Origin: Owenia fusiformis
Taxonomy: Eukaryota; Annelida; Polychaeta; Sabellida; Oweniidae
Assembly (NCBI GenBank): GCA_903813345.2
Contig: CAIIXF020000006.1
Coordinates: 11,286,348-11,350,347, forward strand
Reading direction: 5' to 3'
Length of the DNA: 64,000 nt
The notes under the pieces are model-generated. The model worked only from the letters and a program-made list of their open reading frames with translations. It was not told the DNA's origin and ran no database searches. The translations under genes and the position numbers were made by a program. Each line of letters begins with the position of its first letter. Within the stretch, counting starts at the first letter, position 1. This document shows positions 11,201 through 23,883 of the stretch, piece by piece.

Positions 11201-14022
11201 TTTGATATTTGTGAGAATAAGTTGTACGAGGTGCAATGCTCTACAAACACCAGACTACAGGGTGGATTAGGATCAATGACACACATAAAAATTAATTTAA
11301 AAATATTTCATGATAATTATCTCAAACAAAAGCAGTTAGCGAAGGATACATTTCATTACACTCAATAAATAGTTATCACTTTTGACTATATATACATATC
11401 TCATGGGAATGTATTTCCATCTGCTCAAGATATCATATTTTAGCTTCGAAAATCACAATCGTTGGATAATACATTTGTCTCAGAATGATAGGCCACCCTG
11501 TAGCAATGTAGCTTTCACTTGAAGTGTACCCTTGAGAATAATGAACTTACTTTCAAATTGGTCTTGCTTTTGTGGTGTATGTGGCTTTTTAGCAAATCTG
11601 CCACGCTCATTTCTTTCCAGAACCATCTTGTTCACATGTAACACTAGGCTATACGGGCATGTATAGACAGATGACATAGATATACATATAAATAATAGAT
11701 TGCACCTGTATTTACTTACATGGGAATATTCCCTTTGGAAAAATGCAAATGCATGAACATATATTTTCATCTTATATATGACTTCAAGCTAACATATTAT
11801 TTCATATTTATATTTTCATAGTTAGTCTAACATAAATAATAGATCCATGAAAACAATATTCTTTGTTTTCTTAAAAATCGATGGGTTTACTGTGAATTCA
11901 ATAAATTACAATTTGCAAGGGGTAAGTATACTGTATGACCTTAGTTGCAAAGTACTGTTTATATATGCAGCTCAATAGCATAAAATATGTTGAATGAAGC
12001 ATATTGTATGGATTAGTCGTGTGACACACAAACTGACCAATACATGAGGGTATTAGCTACTTTTCACAGAAACCAAAGGAGGACAGTGCTTTTATTTCAA
12101 CTGGGAGCTTACCTCCACACGACTGATCATGTGACCATGGTGGTGGGTCCCTTTAAATAGAGAAAAGTATGAATAGCATTAATCAAAAGGTCGTTTTGCA
12201 GATTTTCCACACCGTGTGAATTCATATCATACCATTCAAGTCAAACTGGTCTTAACTTTACAAGTGAAGAGTAAAGATATTGCAAAAAGACTTTTAAAAC
12301 AAAGATTTCAAAAAAGATAAATTGAATACCAAGAAACTGGATTTGAAAGTATACAGGACACAATAACTTCTAAATGTCAGAAGCATGCCAACGTTTCTTA
12401 GGGAAACTTAAATCTTAAGTTCATTAGATCTAAGGGATCAAACAGCACTCTCCAGTAAAATCCGCACGATCAGGTAAAAAAATCGTGAGATTTTTGCAAT
12501 TATTTCAAAACGAAGGCTCTATTCATCGACCTAGCTTATTTTTGATAGTATATTCAGCTAGCAGAATGTGTTTCATGTTTGGTTTTTAGGATACTTACAT
12601 ATTTTTAGGTTGTTCGTGAGACTGCATAAAAATTGACATCTTAACTGTGTGCAAATTTATGAAGAAACTTGTGACAAGGTGATGTCAGTCATGGATGAAT
12701 AGGGGAGGTAAATATGTGATTCGACTTAATAGATAATAACCAGACAGGATAATTGTTGTAAATTGTTATTTAGATGCAGTTTTATGACCTACCCGTACGT
12801 GTTTTTTAAAGACAGCGCGATTTTTTTCGGACCGTGCAAATTTTACCGGAGAGTGCTATTTGATCTCTACCTGTGACAGTTTTCAGGTTTTCAATTTTTG
12901 ACTAAGATGCAGAGATATCCAAATTCATTAGAATTATAAAGGATAAGTCCACTTTTGGGGCCACATCTGTAGCCTTAAAAATCTAATAATTCTCTTGAAT
13001 AAAAATCAGAATTGTTGGTGTTTTAAAATAGGCTTGACATGGAATGATGAAAGTAAAATATAGATACGGTAAAACGATGACATTTTTGAAACCTGCTCTC
13101 AACCCGTCTGTATCTTTATCATCCTTTAATTTCTTACCTCCGTTTGGTTTTTCATCGGGATTTCCATTGTTAACTTCCGCGGTTGTTTCATATTCTGAAC
13201 TGCCCCCACCTCTTTCATCAGCATCGTCCTCTCCATTGCTCCAATCATTGTCCTCACCACTGTCTTCTAGATTGTCTTCACCAGCCTGTGTCTCAATCTC
13301 ATTGGGTGTTGGATCATCGTTCGTACTCTGAAAGTGTTAACATTGGGGATCGTTTTCCCATAGCCCATACAAATCCATTAAAAAGAATCAAATTGAACTA
13401 GAACTTTTTCATCTATTTTTTACACCTATTTCGTGAATCATTGTAAAACATTTCAATAGTTTTTCACTTAATGTATATATTTTTTCTATTATTACCATTC
13501 TCTTTTTAATCACTCGCCTATTGTAAGATATAAAATGGCAAATCTGATTGACTAGAATGTGTTATGTGATACCTAGCTGTGTGTGAATATTTGGTCACTG
13601 ATGGTTATGTTGTTGTGCAGACGAGAACATTTGTTTTTAAGGGTTGGTGAAAGCTCATTGGTTGCAAATCAATACTACCAAATCACCCAAAAAAACACTG
13701 TATTCCAGATTAGAAAAGTACAATTTTTAAACTTAGCAAAATGGCACCACCTGCTATTTGTTATTGACGCCGATCACCAACCACCGAACACCACCCGCCA
13801 AACATCGTCGACAAAAGAAGTTGGAGACTATTACAATTTGGTACCCTTTGTGGTGGTGACATAATATGAAAAGTATTATATGAAATCTATAAACAAAGGA
13901 CTGATTTACCCGTTTTTTCTTTATATGTACAATCTTACCTTTTCATTTGAAGTTCCTCTGGGCTTGGCTACTGCCATCAAGACAACCACACAGCTTACCA
14001 AAACAACATGTGACACTTTCAT
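8210..14022 (-). CDS. Astacin-like zinc metalloprotease, copy 1
   Basis: Secreted zinc endopeptidase of the astacin family (M12A), about 308 aa. Exons, 5' to 3': 14022-13939, 13327-13138, 10800-10751, 10339-10261, 10000-9877, 9715-9528, 8421-8210; every junction is GT-AG and in phase. Residues 1-19 form a signal peptide (start [14 protein letters not shown]). Exon 2 is a very acidic prosegment. EGDI at about 97-100 matches the astacin propeptide motif whose Asp binds zinc in the zymogen. The catalytic domain starts near [15 protein letters not shown]. Zinc site [19 protein letters not shown] begins at 208, with Met-turn SIMHY at 259-263. Four domain cysteines are present (GCITF, GCW, PACTY, YKCDT). 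The protein ends CDTN just after the last cysteine, so it has no MAM domain, unlike the neighbouring paralogue, and lacks that copy's internal donor. Physiological substrate unknown. Confidence 0.92.
8779..9249. mobile_element. TTAA-flanked foldback MITE in astacin 1 intron
   Basis: 471 bp between two TTAA copies (8775-8778, 9250-9253). Ends AGGGACATTCCCGACCAG and, inverted, AGGTATATTCCTTGCCAG; further inverted similarity continues inside. The paralogous site at 19603-19606 has a single TTAA, so this is a clean insertion. TTAA target and AGG termini fit Kolobok-type elements; piggyBac is the alternative. Non-autonomous. Confidence 0.85.
10891..12152. mobile_element. 1.26-kb TTAA-flanked DNA transposon in astacin 1 intron
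   Basis: Bounded by TTAA (10887-10890, 12153-12156) with inverted ends AGGGACCCAACACC / AGGGACCCACCACC. The paralogous position near 21514 (GCGCGTAAATTG) is empty. It sits about 85 bp upstream of exon 3. Same target and AGGGAC start as 8779-9249. It holds a possible remnant of a transposase first exon (11554-11626). Confidence 0.85.
11554..11626 (-). pseudogene. Possible transposase first-exon remnant
   Basis: Inside the TTAA element, minus strand. [15 protein letters not shown] runs to a good donor (GAAA|gtaagt). A basic start of the form R-x-x-x-G-R-F resembles the N-termini I associate with some Kolobok/Mutator-like transposases. No catalytic part is present. This is a weak call; it could be a chance ORF. 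Confidence 0.25.
13741..13865. repeat. Short dispersed repeat with CACCACC inverted ends (copy 1)
   Basis: Starts ATGGCACCACCTGCTATTTG and ends GGTGGTGACAT. Related copies are at 22690-22770 and 38262-38406. Located in intron 1 of astacin copy 1. Looks like a very short MITE. Confidence 0.55.
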
Positions 14023-14146
14023 TTTGCGTCTTATGCCTTATTTCATCAAATGGAACCTTTCCTTCGTTCGTTTCTCAGCAGAATGACTTTTTGGATTAAT
14101 GATACGAGTAAGTTGATATATTAATTAAACTTCTACATCCTATTCA

Positions 14147-14154
14147 TTTATATA
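14147..14154 (-). promoter_or_regulatory. Candidate TATA box of astacin copy 1
   Basis: TATATAAA on the minus strand, about 125 bases before the start codon, within a stretch almost identical in the other copy (23469-23476). Confidence 0.5.
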
Positions 14155-15829
14155 TTGCAGGACATTTGAATTGGAGGGATTATCATTATAGTAATTACCA
14201 CAAAAGTATGCAATTGGAACTTAATTTCTTCAACCAATCTCATTTGTTAATTATGAATGTATGGGTCGCATCTTCTGATCTTGGAAAAGAGAATCGTAGG
14301 ATGGTAAATTGATAACATTTTATTTGAACATGTTAAAAGGGTAAAATATGCCTTATTTGTCTAAAAACATAGTCACGGGAATGATTAAGGTTATTATCCA
14401 TGAGATTTTTTACATGGTCCTCCGACTGGGGATTATACACGCAATAAAAATAACCATTCCGTACAGAATAAGCTGCAAGAATAGAGAAAACGGCCCCGTC
14501 GTACAGAAACGCTTCTGATCAAATTATTGATAGGCTGTCAAATGCTCATTCTAGTTAAAACAGCAGATGCTTGAAGACATCAAAATTGTGTTCTTATAAT
14601 TGTAGGCAATCATATTTCTAATTAATATCAATCAAATGCATAACAACTAATTAAGAGGGAAATAAAAGTAATGATCCTACATCCACACATTAGATTACGC
14701 ATTAGTAATGTCTATGATGACAAAGTGACATTTTAACTTATGACTCGTCCATTACATTATTATCTGAAATGGAATATTAAACTTGGGCGAGTTAACTTAT
14801 ATTCGGTTGTTAGCCCCATCGGCAAAAAGAATTGTTACATTATGTAATTTATAATAAAATTACGTCATCATATTAACAACAAACTTACTTCGATGTGTTA
14901 CACTTATTTTTGCCTATCAAAGAGCGCAAGTACCCAGAACACTACAGCTTCATGAAATAATTCTATAATAAAATCGTTTTACATGGGAGTTGAATGTGAT
15001 TTAAATGTCAGCTAATGAGAAGATAGAATTCCGTGTCTCCATTTCTGATTGAGTAGCTGGATTTTGATTGACTTATTCTGATTGAGTCAAGATTAAAGGA
15101 TTATCTCTTATTTGAAGAGTACAAGTAAATCTTTCTTTTAAAATGTGGAGTCAAACCACTGAAAAAAGGTAATCAATCTTCAGATTACAATTCCATTAAA
15201 GGTAGAATCTGAGAAATTAATAGTACTATAGAAGTTTTCCGAATAATCCTTAGAGTCTGTTGGCTCATAATTTCTTAGCATACACGTACATGTGCCTATT
15301 TTCCGAAATTGTTTGGTAAATGATACATGGTGCTATTTCTGAAATTGGAAGGTGATTGTATAAACTAACATCTATCAACAGATCAATATAAGCTCTATTT
15401 TTAAGGAACACAATTAGTTCAAAATATTTTCTTTGTAATTAATTTCACATAAGTATGAGAGATAGTTATTCTAAAATATTTATTTCGATTTCAAATATTG
15501 ATAACAGTACAGTTTTATGATATTTGCATATTTATTATTAGGTTAATAGAATCTTTGAGAACAGAAAGTTATCACGATTGCATAATGTCAAAATATGAAT
15601 AAAAGCAGAATAATATCCACCAAATACATATTTGATCTTTGATTGTCTAAATAACCATCCAGAAACAAACTGTTTCATATGTCTTTGAACCATCCAAGGA
15701 TTACTAAAGTAAGCAAGATTATATTGTCTTCCTGATGGCTAACTGGAATTATAAACATTATAATATTTCTCAGCTATATATATAATTCCAAGCCACTCGT
15801 AGTTGCATAGTGATTATGATAGGGTTGAG

Positions 15830-18800
15830 TTAAGATGAGAATATGTTGAGATTTCCACAGCCTCCTTGATAGGGTTTGGGTCTCAGTTGAATGTTGTCAA
15901 TGCTTACATCTCCAGTGTTAACTTCAGCCTGGATTCTCACCTAGAAAAGATAAATATGGATTTATTATAGAGAAACAATTTTCGTCTACGACAAGACTGA
16001 TTCCAGGTGTTTTGATAAGTAGGTGTTCACAATTCAAGGTTTATTACTTTATGAAACAATGGAAGATTATAGGATTGGAACATTGAAATTCGATTCGAGA
16101 GATCGAAAGTGAAAACGTCGGTGAAAGTGATATAAGCCCAATGAAGGGGGTCTACAAAATTCAGACTACTTACCTGGAAGCGTCCATCTTCATGGATAGG
16201 AATTATAGATGGTTGAAATGCTGCTGTGCCACTACCCCAACTCCTTATTGGCCTGATACTAGCAGATCCATCACTTACAATAAACAATGTGATTCTACTG
16301 TCGCTATTGTAGATGAAGTGGTTGAACAATAGGCAGTAATCCCCGCCTGAGATCCACTCTGAGTCTAGAATAGCAATGCATGTCTGCGGCGTGGAACAGC
16401 TTGACCCCTTTGCCATCATGTACCAACCTGTTCAGGGAAAAGAACAAGAACAACTTGATTGTGGATAGTGAACAATTACTGAAAATGTCGTTAGAAAACA
16501 GTGTTTGAGTTCATGAATCTATCAAATACTTATTCGTATGAACCACTTTAAAGCTCAGCAAAATAATTTACTGAAAATATAAACTGTTCATTGATATCAT
16601 ACCCACCAAAGGTATGGTCAAAAGGAAATGACAGAAGTGCAGTAAAAATTACAGAATTCAAATATATGTGCCTTTCTCTGTATCTTCAGGTAACGAAAAA
16701 CCTGTGAATTTCCTACTACTCTTTTAGTTTATCTTCTATGCAGACAAGACACTATTGCCATATTTCTATCAACCTAATATAGTACATACCCTGATTTCTT
16801 GAGTGAAAATTCACTTCACTTTTAGGTTTCTTTCTTGCCTCCCTAGCTGACTGCCTCTTCCACAACATAGCTCCATTGCCCTCAAATGTGAACAGGTTTT
16901 TCAGCCCACAGTATGCATCCGTCTCAAATGTGCACGTAAACTGCGCGGCTCCTAATAAAGAGACAAAATTGGCAAGATATTTTTCTGAATATCTCTGAAA
17001 TTGATAACTTTGGTCAAAGCGTTTACTTTTAACATCCTCCTTTCCAACATTAGTTTTTAAATTGGAGAGTAAATTGTAAAGTACATTCATCTATATCAAG
17101 TAGATGGGACTCACCATATATTGGTCCACCTGGTGCCTGAGTTGTTGGTGGTATGTACGGTTTGACTGTGTATGGTTTAGATGTGTATGGTTTGAACGTA
17201 TAAGGTTTAAACGTTGGTCTTGGAGTTGTTGGTTCCACAGTTCTGGGAGCTTCTGTATGCGTTGGGCTTCCTGTGAAACAAACAATAAAGTAAACATCTT
17301 GTATATTTGATTTTCATTTGTCGCTCGAGCCTTCTGCAATCTAGAACATAGCATTGGGAATAGACACATTATCTGTAGTTTATCCACATTGTCCCTATTT
17401 CACTACCTCCTCAGTATACAAGCCAACCAAAACGTGCCGAATCCTGATACTCATCGCCATTCCTCCAACGGAAAATAGAAATCTTTGACATACATGAACA
17501 GACTAAACTATTTCAGAAAATACACATAAACTGCTCATAATTGATGATGTGGTAAAGATGTGAACTACCCCACCGTGTCTAAATCTGACCTGGATACAGC
17601 ATTAAACAAGAATATGAGGCCCAGTGAATAGAGAGACGTTTAAGATGTTCAGACTCAACAGACTACTTCCCTGGCATACATCAATTATTCTTTTGCCTCT
17701 AAATGGCGATCGAAACGTTCTCCAACATTAACGAACACAAATGCCTCGCTCCTATAGTGCCATTCTTGCTCGGAATGGTGCTTAAGTTTAAAACAGTCAG
17801 GAATAAGATATACCTCCCTTTTATAGATGTCCCTGCTATGTAAAGTATTCTAATGGATGTTCCAAATTTAAGCATCAAACTAGAATGATCCGGTCTGAAT
17901 CAAACTTGAGGCCAAACAAACGGGAGGTTTATTTAAGAACTATTTGTGTGACAATTCTTGTCACAGTGACAATATATCACACTGGGGTAATTTTTGGCTC
18001 TCGTTTCATAAAATGAAGAAAATTCCAATATGGTAGATTGCTATTTGTGGATTGATCTATGGTATAATGGATAAAATGATCATACCATTTTTCTGATAGT
18101 ACATCCCTTAAAATAAATTAATATAACTTTTTTAACTTAAACTAATTGAGAATAACTTTCATTTTGAGTTGCTGTAACTGGAGCGAGGCATTTTATTTGT
18201 CGGTTATGGAACATTTTTTCAACCAACTGTAAAGTATGGATAGCAGAATGAACAGAGAGAACAGCAGTATCACTGTGACAATCAAGAACTCATAAAAGTG
18301 TCATCCGTTAATCAACAAGCGCAGAGAACTACAAAATGTGACGAGACAAATGGTGGACAATATCGTACCTACTACTTTAAAATTCACTATTTTCATTACA
18401 GACAAGCAGTACACATTGCCCTAGTTCCAGTTTATGTAAAGTGAAAGTCTTTTCCGTCACTTAACTGTCCTTGTTTGTATCAATAGAAGTATTTGATAAT
18501 CAAAACTAGGTCACCATGGATGGGAACTAAGATAATAATTACTACCAAGTACTAAACATTTCTTCTAAATAGTAACTTCACACCGTTCTAGTTTGTATGT
18601 GCTTTATTATAATCACACAAACATGTGTACATCATTTTTAATTAACCAACACCAGACAGAAGATTATTCGTCACCACGACGACGATTATTCCTAGTTCTA
18701 GTTCTAGTTTTAGTTTGAGTTTGTGTTTTGCCACCTGTGTCACACTTGTAGAGCGCCTTGATTTCTTGGACGTCCAGCGCTGAGAGCCTTGCCCGCTGTC

Positions 18801-21800
18801 CGATCTTTACTCCTGCCTTCTTTGGGTGTATCGTCATCCCTCCATTTTTACTAAATGCGTAGTTAGAGTAGTGCATTATACTGTCGAAATCATACCCAAC
18901 CAGGTTGTCTGTGTCTTGCTTTTCAAAATTATCCCTTTGACCTACAATCAGATACACATGTAGGCCACATAGGAAACAAGAAAACAACATAAAATAATAA
19001 GTTCATGATACTAGAAGAATAAGATGCCTTTCACCATAAGCCCGACAAATAACCGGCGTGGCTTTAACCGCGTTTTGGCAATACCATCAGGTTAAAGTTA
19101 AGTGCATAGAAATGTAGACAAATAAACCCTGGTTGAAGATAACTAAAAGATGGCGTGTACTACAAAATTAATAATACAATTTGATGAAAATCAACATCTT
19201 AATGTAAAAATAGGTGAACATTTCTTGTAAGCAACAATCGAAAGAAAATGCAGATATAATTAAAGTATCAACAAATATTTGTATCTTATAAACTGAATAG
19301 GAAAGCAATTATTACCATTTGTCATTCAATTGTATTATATTATCCCAATTGTGATATATCTGGCGAAGTTCAGATATTTTTGACATACGTAAGCTAGAAG
19401 TTGCAAAGACGGAATCCCTTTGGATAAAATTGTTTTGTATAAAACAAAAGCCTTCGTGAGTGTGATAAGTGACTCAGAACGTGATAAACAATAAATATAT
19501 CTTCTTCTATGTTGTTCATGATTGCCAGTATTCTATTATGTTTAAAGAAACAATTGATACATTGTAATTTTCCGTAATTTTGTTTCCATGCGACTCAGAT
19601 CATTAATTTATAATATTTTCAAATAAAAAAAAAAGAATATAGTAATCGCAATAGTTCAAACTCTCCACGTAAACAAGGAAACCAGAACCATTGAATAATT
19701 AAAGACACTGGCGCTGGACACATGGGCAAATGTGGAGTCTAGGGACCCAGTGGGGACAAAGCCCCATATGGAAAGAGACTGAACGCATGTTCATTCATTG
19801 TCTGACTCAATTATTAGACTACGTCCCGTGTGATTAAGGACTTTGTGGACACCCTGGGGGATGTGAGCCAATTGCTCAATTGGGATACGATTGAATACTA
19901 TTTAACTAACGTACTGTCAAGAATGTTACTGAAGTCTATGCTGACGTAATTGTCCCTGTCTGAGCGAGTATGTTCATGCCAGAACCCCAATGCATGGACA
20001 AATTCGTGCATCGCAGTTCCGTTGCCATAAGTACACGCTGGTTCATCGAGCGACACGGTCGCAGCCCCGAAGTCGTACTGCATTCCGATATAAGACCAAC
20101 ATCTATCGGAAGGAGTGCATCAGTTATTTTTATTCAAAAAATGTTCGTTGCCTAAATTAGGATGTATCAGAAAAGATCATAAATATGAAGGCAGGACATT
20201 ATTTTTTAGGGTACATCCAAACCGAATAATAGAAATCAGCATTTTATGTAAATTGCAAATCGATGATTTTACCCAGATTTTTGAGTTATATCCAGGTAGT
20301 CTCTTTCATATGTTCTTTGTTTGAACGTGATGCATCCATCCGTTTGTCTGGTAATTTGTGCCATAGCAGCATTGATCATCGCTCTCCCCTTTGCACCTTA
20401 GGTCAAAAAGATGAAGACGATTGTATATACCTATCCAAAATCATGGTTTATAAAGTCCGTGGTTGAAATGAGTAGTTTTTGATTATTTGGATATAACATG
20501 TATATTGCAAGTTTGTTTGGACTTTCTCTATTTCAATGATTCGCCATGATATGAAAACTGCCGAGAGTGATGCTCATCATGCGCTTAGAGGATGAGGGAT
20601 AGATAGCCGCTGATCGAAAGGTATGGGTAATACTTACTAAACGATCCTATTGTGTAAATCACTTGCCCATTTGGCCAGAGCTTAATCCATGAAGACATTT
20701 TGTAGGCATTTTTAAACTGGTTGAAAATAGAAAAATCAGTGCATAACATTACATTAAATATATATTTGACAAGATGAATCGATATACCAGCCGGCTGGTA
20801 TGTGCTCACTCTTTCTCTTTATTTTGTGTTTACTTTCGAAGAAAAAACAAGAAAATGTGTTGAATCACATAGTTGATTTGTAAGTACAACCCGGTCATCC
20901 TGTAACCATTTTTGAATATGTAACCCTAAAAATGTAAGGATTATTCTGAAGGTCGAATGTAGCATGGCATAGAATGATGAGAATAAAAATATTGCAAAAT
21001 TGTGACATTTTTTCGAGACTTTGTTTCTCTCTCTCAAAATCTTTCAAAATTATAGGCTACACCCAATAAGCTCATAAAAAATTAATAATATTCTAAACAA
21101 TTTTAAATTCGCGACACAGTATTTCTAACTTCAATTAGGTCAAAGTTTTTATGTTGTTTAAAACATGTAAAAGCACATTACATGTAATCATATTCCAGGT
21201 TGACCATCTCCAAAATCAAAATGATAATGGACTTATTTTTTCCAATTAAAAGTTTCTCACTTGTTCGATCGTTGTTCGAAGTGTACATATAATTAGAATG
21301 ACCATGTCTATTTCTGAAAAAGTTAATGTCTACTGATTTAATGGTTAACTTTGTGCATGTGATTAAATCCAACATTTACCTTCTTCGTACCATCCCTCAG
21401 CTTAATGTCTCCTTCGACAACATTACTTTCTGTAATAAACAAAACCAAATCGTAATACAGTGGAACACAAAAGCAATCCATCGATTTTGCAACAAGTGCA
21501 GATATTGGAGCGCGTAAATTGAGAAAGGTATTCCAAAATGAATTGGTTGCATTTATGTGTCTCCTTGTAGCAATAATCAAAATCTGCTTTTAGATTTTCC
21601 ACACTGTGCGAATTCATATTATGCTTCAAGTAAAACTTGTCTTAACTACACGAGTGGAGAGATAATTCGAAAAAACAGAGATTCGAAAAAATATAAATTG
21701 AGTACCAAAAGTTGGTTTCGAAAGTATACAGAACAAAAGGACAAGAAAAAATAGAAAGTGACCAATGTGGGAAGTAATTAATCTCCAAAAGCATGATATT

Positions 21801-23334
21801 AATATTTCTTTTACAATCCTCATGTTTTTATTTTATGAAATTAGATTGGGATATCTGGCCGAATATAGACGCTTTTGAAGATTGCTACTAAGATACATAA
21901 AGAGTCCACTTTTGGGCCACATAACATTAAAATCATTCTCTTGAATAAAAATCAAAACTGTTTGTGTTTCAAAAATTGGATTTATATGGAATGGTGAAAG
22001 AAAAAAATAGATACTGTAAAATTATAACATTTTTAAAACCTGCTTTGAACTCGTTCCTATCCCTATCTTCCTTTAGTTTCTTACCTCCTTCAGACTTTTC
22101 ATCAGGATTTTCATGTGTCTCATTGTTACTCTCTGTCGTTGTTTCCTCTTCTGAACTGTCCACTCCACTTCCATCAACATTGTCCTCTCCATTGCTCCGA
22201 TCATTGTCCTCACCATTCTGCTCTAGATTGTCTTCAACACCCTGTGTCTCGACCTCATTCAGTGTTGGATCATCATCCGTACTCTGAAAAGGTTAATATT
22301 GCGGATCGCCTTTAATACGACTACACTTAAAGAATGACATTCAACCAGAATACTTTTGCAAGGTCAAATTTTGACCCGCGCAAAACCTACTTGGTTAATC
22401 ACTATGATACCATTTGTAGTTTTTCACTTAATATCAGCGTTTCCCTTATTACAGTTTTTAATCATTCATCTATTGTTAAATATAGAATGGCTATACCTTA
22501 TAGTGTGTGAATATTTGGTCATTGATGATAATATTGTTGTGCAGACAAGAAAACTTGTTTTCTGAGGTTTAGTGAAAGCGTAATACTACCAGTTCATTAT
22601 TCAAAATGTTATTTATGTCAACAATATTATCACTCGAACAGAGAATATTAGTACTATCTGTATATACAACAAGGAATTAACATACAAACAGTCACAACCT
22701 GCCATTTGTTACGAACGCCAGACGCCAACTGTCGTCACAAAAATGGAGACCATAACAATATGTCACCACTGAGAGTTGGAGACAAGATTGTTTATGTATA
22801 TTATGAAGAGAAGTAGCAAAAGAATAGATCCCTGCACGACTCCACAAAATTGTGTTCTGGAGACGTTTTCATTAAACTGAGTGATTTGAGTATGATCTGT
22901 CTGTAGACTAAAGCCTGGCCTGGCTGCTTCTTCCTCCCATACAGGAAACATTAAATTTAAATTGCACTATGGTAAATGGTAGTACCTCAAGACTAACTTA
23001 TCAAATGCTTTTCAAAAGTCAAAGAATAGTCCAATACTAATTCTCTCGAATATTAATGCCTTTTTGAAAGCAGAATTAGGCTTTATATATATATTTTTAT
23101 TCAGATATAAGTTTCTCCACCCTCTCGAACATTCAAATATTTTCGAGAAAACTTAATGATAGCGAATAGCCATGACGTACTTGTGACCCTTTTGACAATT
23201 GGAATAACTTTCCAGTCGCAAGCACTTTTCTTTTTCTCAATGTACAATCTTACCTTTTCGTTTATATCTCCGCTCGGCTTGGCAACTGCCAACGCCACAA
23301 TTAAAACGCTTACCAAACCGAGTAGCACTTTCAT
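15830..23334 (-). CDS. Astacin metalloprotease with MAM domain, copy 2
   Basis: Secreted astacin-family zinc protease, meprin-like in architecture. Shared exons: 23334-23254 (signal peptide [18 protein letters not shown]), 22283-22085 (acidic prosegment), 21429-21380 (EGDI zymogen switch), 20716-20638, 20396-20273, 20102-19915 ([19 protein letters not shown] from residue 210), 18941 onward (Met-turn SIMHY at about 261). If exon 7 runs to its stop at 18664, the product is about 332 aa with a basic tail ([12 protein letters not shown]). If the internal donor ACAG|gtggca at 18735/18734 is used, it splices in phase to 17270-17115 (linker with [17 protein letters not shown] repeats), 16951-16790, 16427-16174 and 15940-15830, giving about 536 aa. 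The last three exons form a MAM domain ([36 protein letters not shown]). No separate start codon or signal peptide precedes the linker, so fusion with astacin is the best model. The donor is weak and unproven. Confidence 0.88.
18603..18608 (-). terminator. Poly(A) signal for the short astacin 2 isoform
   Basis: AATAAA on the minus strand about 56 bases after the stop at 18664, conserved with copy 1. It lies between exon 7 and the MAM exons, so use of this site would yield the astacin-only protein. Confidence 0.6.
18664..18734 (-). other. Alternative 3' coding tail of astacin exon 7
   Basis: Coding if exon 7 is read through, intronic if the donor at 18734 is used. It encodes [20 protein letters not shown] and a final GDE, a Thr/Arg-rich basic tail absent from copy 1. 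Confidence 0.6.
22690..22770. repeat. Short dispersed repeat (copy 2)
   Basis: GTCACAACCTGCCATTTGTT to ATGTCACCACT; same family as 13741-13865 and 38262-38406, at the equivalent intron position to the first. Confidence 0.5.
22763..23075 (-). pseudogene. Non-LTR retrotransposon RT fragment
   Basis: Minus-strand reading in two frames: IGLFFDFEKHLIS, matching the RT motif with the first catalytic Asp, and about 130 bases on [20 protein letters not shown], matching the GxPQGSxLGPLLFxxYINDL block. Stops lie between them. It sits in intron 1 of astacin copy 2 and is absent from copy 1, so it was either inserted after duplication or lost from the other copy. Confidence 0.65.
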
Positions 23335-23468
23335 TTTGCGTCTTATTTATGCCTTACTTCATCAAATGGAGCCTTTCCCTGAGTTTCTCAGTTGAATGCT
23401 ACCCTTTTGGATCAAGGATGCGAACTGAGTAAGTTAATGTATTAATTAAAAGCTCTACATCCTATTCA

Positions 23469-23476
23469 TTTATATA
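23469..23476 (-). promoter_or_regulatory. Candidate TATA box of astacin copy 2
   Basis: TATATAAA on the minus strand, about 135 bases before the start codon, conserved with copy 1. Confidence 0.5.
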
Positions 23477-23883
23477 TTGCAGCACATTTGTAATTGGAGG
23501 GATTATCAATGTAATTACGACAAAAGTATGCAATTAGAACTTAATTTCTTCAACCAATCTCATTCATTAATTATAAATGTATGGGTCGCATCTTCTGATC
23601 TTGGAAAAGAGAATCGTAGGATGGTAAAGTGATTATATTTTATTTGAACTTGTTAATTAAAAGGGGCAAACATGTTTTATTCGTCTAAAACACCGTTAGA
23701 GGAATAATTTAGGTTAATATCCATGAGATTTTTACATGTTCCTCAGACCAGGGATTATAAATAGAGGAAACTAAACCGTGCCGTAAAGAAAGCTGCGAGA
23801 ATAGAAAACGTGCCAAACAGAAAACGCTGCTTTGAGATTAAAGCACTGATAGGCTACCAACAGCAAATGCTTATTCTAGTTAA

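Larger units (their letters stand above)
6040..14820. repeat. Tandem duplication, left copy
   Basis: Direct tandem copy of 14988-24960. Matching stretches include the 3' flank (6040-6420 with 14990-15660), all seven astacin exons, the TATA region and the upstream sequence to about 14820 (AATGTCTATGATGACAAAG, also at 24841). The difference in length comes from later insertions and the loss of the MAM exons here. Confidence 0.85.

Noticed and set aside
17091-17387. 98-codon minus ORF as a start for the MAM gene
   Set aside because: Different frame from the linker exon; no signal peptide; its body is the linker exon mistranslated.
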